Part shown: positions 12,305 through 12,625 of the stretch, piece by piece | Layout of the letters: every line of letters begins with the position of its first letter | How positions within the stretch are numbered: the first letter of the stretch is position 1 | From: Pseudomonadota bacterium | GTDB lineage: Bacteria > Pseudomonadota > Alphaproteobacteria > Rhizobiales > Xanthobacteraceae | Direction of reading: 5' to 3' | Assembly: GCA_021823875.1 (NCBI GenBank) | Contig: JAKAMD010000061.1 | Location: 1-12,625, forward strand | Length of the DNA stretch: 12,625 nt | Program-made: the position numbers and the translations under genes | Notes under the pieces: generated by a model | Databases searched by the model: none | What the model was told of the DNA's origin: nothing | Seen by the model: the letters and a program-made list of their open reading frames with translations, nothing else

Positions 12305-12625
12305 CTCCATCGCTTGCTGGCGAAAGTGCCTTCGGTCTCGCGGCGCCCTTCGGTCAGCGCCAAGAGGCTGGCGAAGCCCGCTTCGCGTCCCACCATCAGA
12401 TCGTCGACCGCCTTGCGGAAGGCCGACACCACGCTCTTCACATAGGCACGGCTCCTCTGGCGGCCCTCGATCTTGAGCGCGGTGACGCCGGCCTTCATCA
12501 ATTCCGGCAGCAATGCCGACAGATTGAGACTGACCGGCTCCTCGAAGGCGTAATAGGCGTCGTTGCGGGCGCTGCACAGATAGCGGCCCTTGCAGATGGT
12601 CGGATAGCCGGCTTTTTCGCCGCCA
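12301..12625 (-). CDS. ubiU: Ubiquinone biosynthesis protein UbiU, C-terminal part (5' end outside window)
   Basis: The last 107 residues of a U32-family protein enter from the right edge; the last base of the window belongs to a split codon. Recognisable parts are 'GYPTICKGRYLCSARNDAYY', two cysteines that are candidates for cluster ligands, and 'LMKAGVTALKIEGRQRS', the conserved U32 segment. The helix 'VVSAFRKAVDDLMVG' follows. E. coli UbiU has about 330 residues, so roughly two thirds lies beyond the window. Its stop overlaps the ubiV start, the standard ubiU-ubiV pairing, and this decides between UbiU and other U32 proteins such as RlhA. The N-terminal ligands cannot be checked here. Confidence 0.9.
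   Translation of the reverse strand, partial: GGEKAGYPTICKGRYLCSARNDAYYAFEEPVSLNLSALLPELMKAGVTALKIEGRQRSRAYVKSVVSAFRKAVDDLMVGREAGFASLLALTEGRRETEGTFASKRWR

Overview
The window looks like a chromosomal piece of a GC-rich alphaproteobacterium of the order Hyphomicrobiales (Rhizobiales), most likely from the Bradyrhizobium/Rhodopseudomonas side. Three observations support this: very high GC with strong third-position bias; the gene order argS - SPOR protein - nagZ - scpA - scpB - tatA - tatB - tatC, which I know from that group; and a palindrome of the ATGGCCGGG/CCCGGCCAT type that is common in those genomes. This placement is inference from gene order and sequence style, not from a database search. 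All supported genes lie on the minus strand, so the biological order runs from high to low coordinates.

Block 1 (12625 to 11381): the end of ubiU and a complete ubiV, overlapping by ATGA. They encode the paired U32-family iron-sulfur proteins of oxygen-independent ubiquinone hydroxylation. Block 2 (11267 to 8490) is accessory: a small exported single-heme c-type cytochrome, a palindromic repeat, a frameshifted gene for an exported LprI/DUF1311-like protein, and a 503-residue DUF2235 alpha/beta hydrolase. The last 150 residues of the hydrolase look like a LecA-type calcium-dependent sugar-binding domain. Block 3 (8358 to 1) is a conserved housekeeping run: argS, a SPOR-domain membrane protein, nagZ, scpA, scpB, tatA, tatB and the start of tatC. 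It covers arginyl-tRNA charging, cell-wall binding and recycling, chromosome condensation and folded-protein export. Several junctions are translationally coupled: nagZ/scpA and tatB/tatC overlap by ATGA, and the scpB ribosome site sits on the scpA stop codon.

The points most worth a second look are these: (i) ArgS carries about 135 extra N-terminal residues, a lysine/arginine-rich histone-H1-like tail with a 12-bp triplication followed by a Pro/Ala linker; (ii) the DUF2235 hydrolase has a C-terminal domain that keeps the spacing of the LecA calcium ligands; (iii) the LprI-like gene is broken by an apparent one-base deletion in an A run; (iv) a small GC hairpin followed by T4 lies between tatA and tatB and could help set the TatA excess. 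I found no CRISPR array, tRNA, rRNA, transposase or phage gene. No stretch over 300 bases lacks a gene; the largest gap is 1706-1926.
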